Of a stretch of DNA of 64,000 bases, positions 60,712 through 64,000 are shown piece by piece; the stretch's first letter is position 1; each line of letters begins with the position of its first letter. The position numbers and the translations under genes are program-made. Origin of the DNA: Stenotrophomonas pavanii (GTDB lineage Bacteria > Pseudomonadota > Gammaproteobacteria > Xanthomonadales > Xanthomonadaceae); contig NZ_FNFQ01000007.1 of assembly GCF_900101175.1 (NCBI RefSeq), positions 1 through 64,000 on the forward strand, given 5' to 3'. Under the pieces are notes generated by a model. The model was not told the DNA's origin and did not search any database. It saw only the letters and a list, made by a program, of their open reading frames with translations.

Positions 60712-61626
60712 TTGCTTGAAGCACTCATAAAGAATCTGAGCCAGGACATTGCCGTGATGCAGCGCCGCATCGAATTAGGCAAAGATGCTGGCTTCAACGA
60801 TATGTCACGGCTATTAGAGGTTTTGACAATTCAGTTCTTTAAATCGCTTGGTATTGCCGATCTCGTGCGAACGGATCAACTCCGTACGAACTTTCCGGCG
60901 ATTGATGCTGCCGATAGGATCAAGAATGGCGGCATCGCCGTACAGGTCACCTCGGTGGCGAACGCTAGCAAGGTAAAGAAGACGATCGAAGTATTTGAGA
61001 AGAAGGCCCCCAACGGAACATCCATCAAAGACAGCTTTGCCAAGCTTTACATCTTCGGCTTCTGCGAGCACACCAAGCGGGCGGCAGTGCCGACGTATTG
61101 CGAAGTGATTGGCCCTGGGTTTCTTCTCGACCGTTTGGTGGATCTCGGCGATGAAGCCCCCGTGCAAGAGATTCTGGATTCCATCCGCCGGCATCTTGAT
61201 TACGGTTCGATTCACCCATACGACGACGTGGAGTGCCTGCGAATCGCGCTCGGATACATCAGTCGCAATGCGGTGAGGCACTTCATGTCCTGTGAGGGTG
61301 ACGTCAACGATATGACCCGAGGCTTGAATGAGATCACTGAACTGATAGGCAAGGGCACGGTGAACCGTAAAGAAAAATCTAAGGCGCACCATGAGTTCCA
61401 AGATGACGTTATCGCATCCTTCCTCCGACTCGTGATGGATCGGATCGGCCAAATCACAGCGATCGTGAACCGTCGGCGGCTTCCCGGTCAGAATTTTGCA
61501 TGCTTAGGGCATGAGGACATGCGGGCGATCGACAAACTTAAGCAGTCAATAGCATTGTCGGCTCAGACCATCGCCGCGAGCTATGGAATATTCGACATGC
61601 ATCTGGGAATGCACGAGATCGACTAG
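60712..61626 (+). CDS. SMEK-domain protein
   Basis: A 304-residue protein read from TTG 60712 with a GAAGGTGA sequence upstream. The N-terminal region (about 1-140) matches the SMEK domain as I know it: RLLEVLTIQFFKSLGIADL, FPAIDAADRIKNGGIAVQVT, SKVKKTIEVFEKK. This domain resembles restriction-endonuclease-like folds: Asp65 with the I-A-V-Q-V-T strand could be a degenerate PD-(D/E)xK core. SMEK proteins are often found in defence loci. It runs opposite to the flanking cassettes. Confidence 0.6.
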   Translation: MLEALIKNLSQDIAVMQRRIELGKDAGFNDMSRLLEVLTIQFFKSLGIADLVRTDQLRTNFPAIDAADRIKNGGIAVQVTSVANASKVKKTIEVFEKKAPNGTSIKDSFAKLYIFGFCEHTKRAAVPTYCEVIGPGFLLDRLVDLGDEAPVQEILDSIRRHLDYGSIHPYDDVECLRIALGYISRNAVRHFMSCEGDVNDMTRGLNEITELIGKGTVNRKEKSKAHHEFQDDVIASFLRLVMDRIGQITAIVNRRRLPGQNFACLGHEDMRAIDKLKQSIALSAQTIAASYGIFDMHLGMHEID

Positions 61627-61742
61627 CGAGCAGTTGCCCCTGTCGGCTTATAGTTAGCCCAATGCGAGAGATTGCAATAGACGCGAATCAGTTTTCGATG
61701 GATTGAGCAGCCTAACAAACAGTCCACGAAACTACCCCTTAT

Positions 61743-62255
61743 ATGGCAGACAACCAGATGAAGGCAGAAATCGAAACAAAGGCAATTCGAGATCTTACTC
61801 GTCTATCGCTACCAATCGACGATGGTTATATTTTTCGACTGGGAGTGTCGCTTTATTCATTCGCCTCGCTTAGCAGCTTCATGGCGGAAATCGCCAGTTA
61901 TCTAGACCCCACGATTAACAAAGCCGAGCTGACGGGGAAGATGGGCGGCGAAATACTTAACGCATTCCGAAAATCTGTAAAAGCAGCGAAATTTCATAAC
62001 CAAAAGATTGGCCCAATTGGTCAAGCAGCCGCAGACTTGTTCCAGACGTTGAATTCCGAGCGTTCTGACATCATTCATTCCTACCCTATCACAAACACAT
62101 CCAAGGCTCAGATCCTTCTTCGTCGACTAGATGCAAAAGACAAGTATTTCGAGGTCACGAATGAGTTCTTGGATAGCTTCATATCAGGGCTTCACGATGT
62201 AAGCGATGAGCTTTACAAAATTCGAAAGATTGTGCGCCCAGATCTGGGGGATTAA
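61743..62255 (+). CDS. HEPN-like candidate RNase/defence protein
   Basis: A 170-residue all-helical protein. SERSDIIHSYP contains R-S-D-I-I-H, the Rx4H motif that marks HEPN ribonuclease active sites, placed in a late helix as expected. It follows the SMEK gene by 116 bases on the same strand and is AT-rich. HEPN RNase activity is inferred from the motif only. Confidence 0.55.
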   Translation: MADNQMKAEIETKAIRDLTRLSLPIDDGYIFRLGVSLYSFASLSSFMAEIASYLDPTINKAELTGKMGGEILNAFRKSVKAAKFHNQKIGPIGQAAADLFQTLNSERSDIIHSYPITNTSKAQILLRRLDAKDKYFEVTNEFLDSFISGLHDVSDELYKIRKIVRPDLGD

Positions 62256-62423
62256 GGCGCAACCAGCCGCGAACTCGAACGCCTCGGGACTCGTGGGACT
62301 CGGCCTTTAATTTTCGCTGCCTGGCGCTTAAGGACTAGTGGCGTAGTTGCCCGCTTTGGGTCGCATTACGACCTACTTCTCGGCGCAGGAGAAGCTTGAC
62401 ACCCCCTTCAACAGGAGTTGGAC

Positions 62424-62650
62424 ATGACTATTCTTCACGCATCTCAGCCCCGAGAACCCTGGAACAAGGGAAAGTTGATCGGCAAGAAGGCTCCGCTCAA
62501 GCTGAAAGGCATCTGGGCCATCCAAATCAGGATGCAACTGAGTCACAAAACCCCCGACTTGGCCCTGTTCAACCTGCGATAGACTCGAGGCGTCCACGTT
62601 TGGCCAAGAGAGGGCAGAGGGCGACACTCGAGTTAGGTGGTGCGCCGCGC
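62424..62650 (+). pseudogene. Decayed tyrosine recombinase gene (N-terminal fragment)
   Basis: ATG 62424 has AGGAG 6-7 bases upstream. The first 52 codons (NKGKLIGKKAPLKLKGIWAI and DLALFNL) match the N-terminus of a widespread small tyrosine recombinase, as remembered from many genomes. A frameshift after LFNL gives a TAG at 62580-62582; the +1 frame continues with the expected AIDS. It then decays into the attC-like site. Not functional. Confidence 0.6.
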
Positions 62651-62680
62651 GACGGTATCGGCTGAGTCGAATTGTTAGGC
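62621..62680 (-). repeat. attC-like integron site, degenerate on one side
   Basis: On the minus strand: R'' GCCTAAC (62680-62674) with AATTCGACTCAGCC, then ACCTAACTCGAGTGTCGC as a degenerate L'/R' half. The TAA stop of the Mrr-like gene lies inside R'', as in the other cassettes. Confidence 0.55.
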
Positions 62681-63220
62681 CTCATCCGGGGACAATCCGA
62701 GCGCGGCCCTTGTGTATTCGGCCCTGTCATCCGACATGAGCGACATTGAGCTTCCGTTGCACCACCACGCGATGTACTCAGGAATGTGCACGCAGGGCGG
62801 CGGCGGAGTTGGTGGACCGTCGCTCCTTGCAAACCAATTGCTCTTTCCTTCTACCAAGTAGCACAGGGCAATTCCGTGCTGCTCGGCAAATTGAATGGCA
62901 CCCGCCTGAAAGCCGGCGGTTGAGAAGATCATGCCCTTTTGCGCGCCCAACGATTGAAGGCGCGAATGCAGGACTTGAACATCCTTCCGCTCTGTCTTTC
63001 GCTTGTGATGCTTGCATTCAATCAGCACAAGAAAGTTGGCACCGAGCGCCTTGAATCGAGCGGCGACATCGATCTCGTACTCTCCGTCTGATGACGTTAG
63101 ACGCTCCAAGTGCTTCGACTCGTACTCGAAAAGCCCTTCGGCTGCCGCGTCGACGATTCCTTTGACGGCCAGCTCGAATTGCCGTGGACTCAGATTTATC
63201 GGATTGCCGAATCGCGGCAT
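62675..63220 (-). CDS. Mrr-like restriction endonuclease
   Basis: A 181-residue protein. FELAVKGIVDAAAEGLFEYE, then YEIDVAARF with Asp and FLVLIECKHHKR with E-x-K form a PD-(D/E)xK nuclease core of the Mrr type, followed by DVQVLHSRLQSLGAQKGMIFSTAGFQAGAIQFAEQHGI, the usual end of the fold. Such nucleases cut modified or foreign DNA. ATG 63220 is chosen since the domain starts within 20 residues. It lies in the cassette cluster and its stop is part of an attC-like site. Confidence 0.72.
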   Translation of the reverse strand: MPRFGNPINLSPRQFELAVKGIVDAAAEGLFEYESKHLERLTSSDGEYEIDVAARFKALGANFLVLIECKHHKRKTERKDVQVLHSRLQSLGAQKGMIFSTAGFQAGAIQFAEQHGIALCYLVEGKSNWFARSDGPPTPPPPCVHIPEYIAWWCNGSSMSLMSDDRAEYTRAALGLSPDEA

Positions 63221-63744
63221 ATGGGCCCCAGGTTCCGAGCAGGCAGACCCGTGGGTCCATACATCCGACACCACACTCCCTCGAGTGTCGCGTCCTTGCT
63301 CTAGTGGGAGATTACGGAACCTAGGTCCCCCTGACAAGCTGACGTATAAACGGACCCAGCCGGCCAGTCTGATACCCCCCCGGACGGCCGGCATCGGATC
63401 AAACTCCCTTATCGTGTCAGGTAAGACGGAGGCCGAGAAGCCAACCGTCGGCAGGGGCCGCAGCACCACCCCAGATGATTCACTCGGTCACTTGAAATCC
63501 GTCGAAGAGCGCCAGTCCACCACCAATGCCAGCGCCGCCCAACGTAGGCGAAGGTACATTCGCCCCCTGGCCGAATGTCCACAGCTGACATTGGATCTAA
63601 CCGGTCGACGCATCGGCTTGTCGGCTGGACCGGAAGTGGGCCATGCTCGCTTGGTTGCTTTCGGCCACAGATGTTTGCTTCGGGAGAACAGCTGCCCCAC
63701 TGCCAACTGTTTGCCTCGTGGATAGCGGACACGACAAACAACAA
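63221..63744. other. About 520 bases without a recognised gene
   Basis: Lies between the Mrr-like gene and guaA. Open frames cross it on both strands without clear starts or protein features. No integron integrase gene is present here, although this is the end where one would be expected for cassettes in this orientation. Confidence 0.45.
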
Positions 63745-63762
63745 GGGCGCCTCTCGGCGCCC
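63745..63762 (-). terminator. Rho-independent terminator of guaA
   Basis: GGGCGCC (63745-63751), TCTC loop, GGCGCCC (63756-63762). On the minus strand it is followed by TTGTTGTTTG. It lies 13 bases after the guaA stop codon. Confidence 0.8.
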
Positions 63763-63775
63763 TCGTTCTTCCAAC

Positions 63776-64000
63776 TCATTCCCACTCAATAGTAGCCGGC
63801 GGCTTCCCCGAGATGTCATAAACCACCCGCGACACCCCCCGCAACTCATTGATGATCCGGTTGCTCACCGTACCGAGGAACTCATACGGCAGATGCGCCC
63901 AATGCGCCGTCATGAAGTCAATCGTCTCGACAGCCCGCAGCGCAATCACCCACTCATAAGCGCGCGCATCGCCCACCACGCCCACCGACTTCACCGGCAG
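63776..64000 (-). CDS. guaA: GMP synthase (glutamine-hydrolysing), C-terminal part
   Basis: The last 74 residues of GuaA, cut by the window edge. [47 protein letters not shown], then [18 protein letters not shown] match the dimerisation domain and the invariant C-terminus of the enzyme, which aminates XMP to GMP. Confidence 0.95.
   Translation of the reverse strand: MPVKSVGVVGDARAYEWVIALRAVETIDFMTAHWAHLPYEFLGTVSNRIINELRGVSRVVYDISGKPPATIEWE

Noticed and set aside
62396..62665. 89-codon plus-strand frame across the cassette junction
   Set aside because: It is out of frame with the recombinase fragment that has a ribosome-binding site and recognisable sequence; it ends as the shifted tail of that gene.

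Overview
The window looks like a chromosomal segment of a Stenotrophomonas maltophilia-group bacterium. The evidence is very high GC with strong codon bias, a gene matching the APH(3')-II family as carried by S. maltophilia, and many GTAG-type palindromic REP elements (positions 17968-18180, 30057-30082, 38123-38150, 40961-41047, 46226-46298). All functional calls are made by reading the sequence; no database was searched.

Region 1 (1-11096) is the right part of a defective prophage next to a tRNA-Arg(CCT) gene. The left arm on the minus strand carries a Cro-like regulator, a CII/YmfL-like regulator, a small winged-helix-like protein and a replication-type HTH protein whose C-terminus is joined in frame to a phage tail-tip (protein J) fragment. 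This points to a large internal deletion of structural genes. A CI-like S24 repressor is followed on the same strand by a two-gene cargo (a small unknown protein plus a DUF1828-type protein) closed by a terminator. The right arm holds small early genes, an excisionase-like gene and a tyrosine integrase beside the tRNA. Two promoters, before the cro-like gene and before the right arm, share the same architecture: TTGAC, 17-bp spacer, and 15-bp operators of the type ATNAG-N5-CTNAT. A 12-bp perfect palindrome also lies near both.

Region 2 (11280-29999) is ordinary chromosome. It holds amaB-like aldehyde dehydrogenase plus SDR, a pyrD-murB-transporter run, two aminoglycoside phosphotransferase-like genes, several TetR pairs with visible palindromic operators, a membrane EAL protein with a degenerate GGDEF domain, a small toxin-antitoxin-like pair (25924-26697), and a large secreted discoidin/six-hairpin glycosidase-like protein behind a LacI-type operator.

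Region 3 (30109-40732) is a sulfur-scavenging locus: TonB-dependent receptor, FMN reductase, DUF3088 protein, two luciferase-like monooxygenases, M20 deacetylase, GNAT acetyltransferase, a fused permease-ATPase and a solute-binding protein. Its gene set matches, function by function, the S-alkylcysteine (ytmI/cmo) and S-succinocysteine (yxe) operons of Bacillus subtilis.

Region 4 (41161-51069) has regulators and small operons: an AraC/GlxA regulator, a BLUF photoreceptor beside a stand-alone CheW-like protein, a TetR-DUF2306 pair with twin operators, a Tet(X)-like monooxygenase with a divergent MarR gene, SRPBCC-ArsR-SRPBCC, HTH-hydrolase-DUF4180, and a 3-hydroxybutyrate dehydrogenase-like SDR.

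Region 5 (51265-63220) is accessory and rich in candidate defence genes. A MazG-like pyrophosphatase overlaps a nuclease-helicase fusion (DUF2075 type). Further right, between a LysR gene and guaA, lies an integron-like cassette cluster with no integrase in view. At least three minus-strand genes end in or beside attC-like sites (58512-58601, 59518-59577, 62621-62680). The cluster includes a membrane/HEPN-like protein, a SMEK-domain protein, an Rx4H HEPN-like protein, an Mrr-like endonuclease and a decayed recombinase. The window ends in the 3' part of guaA.
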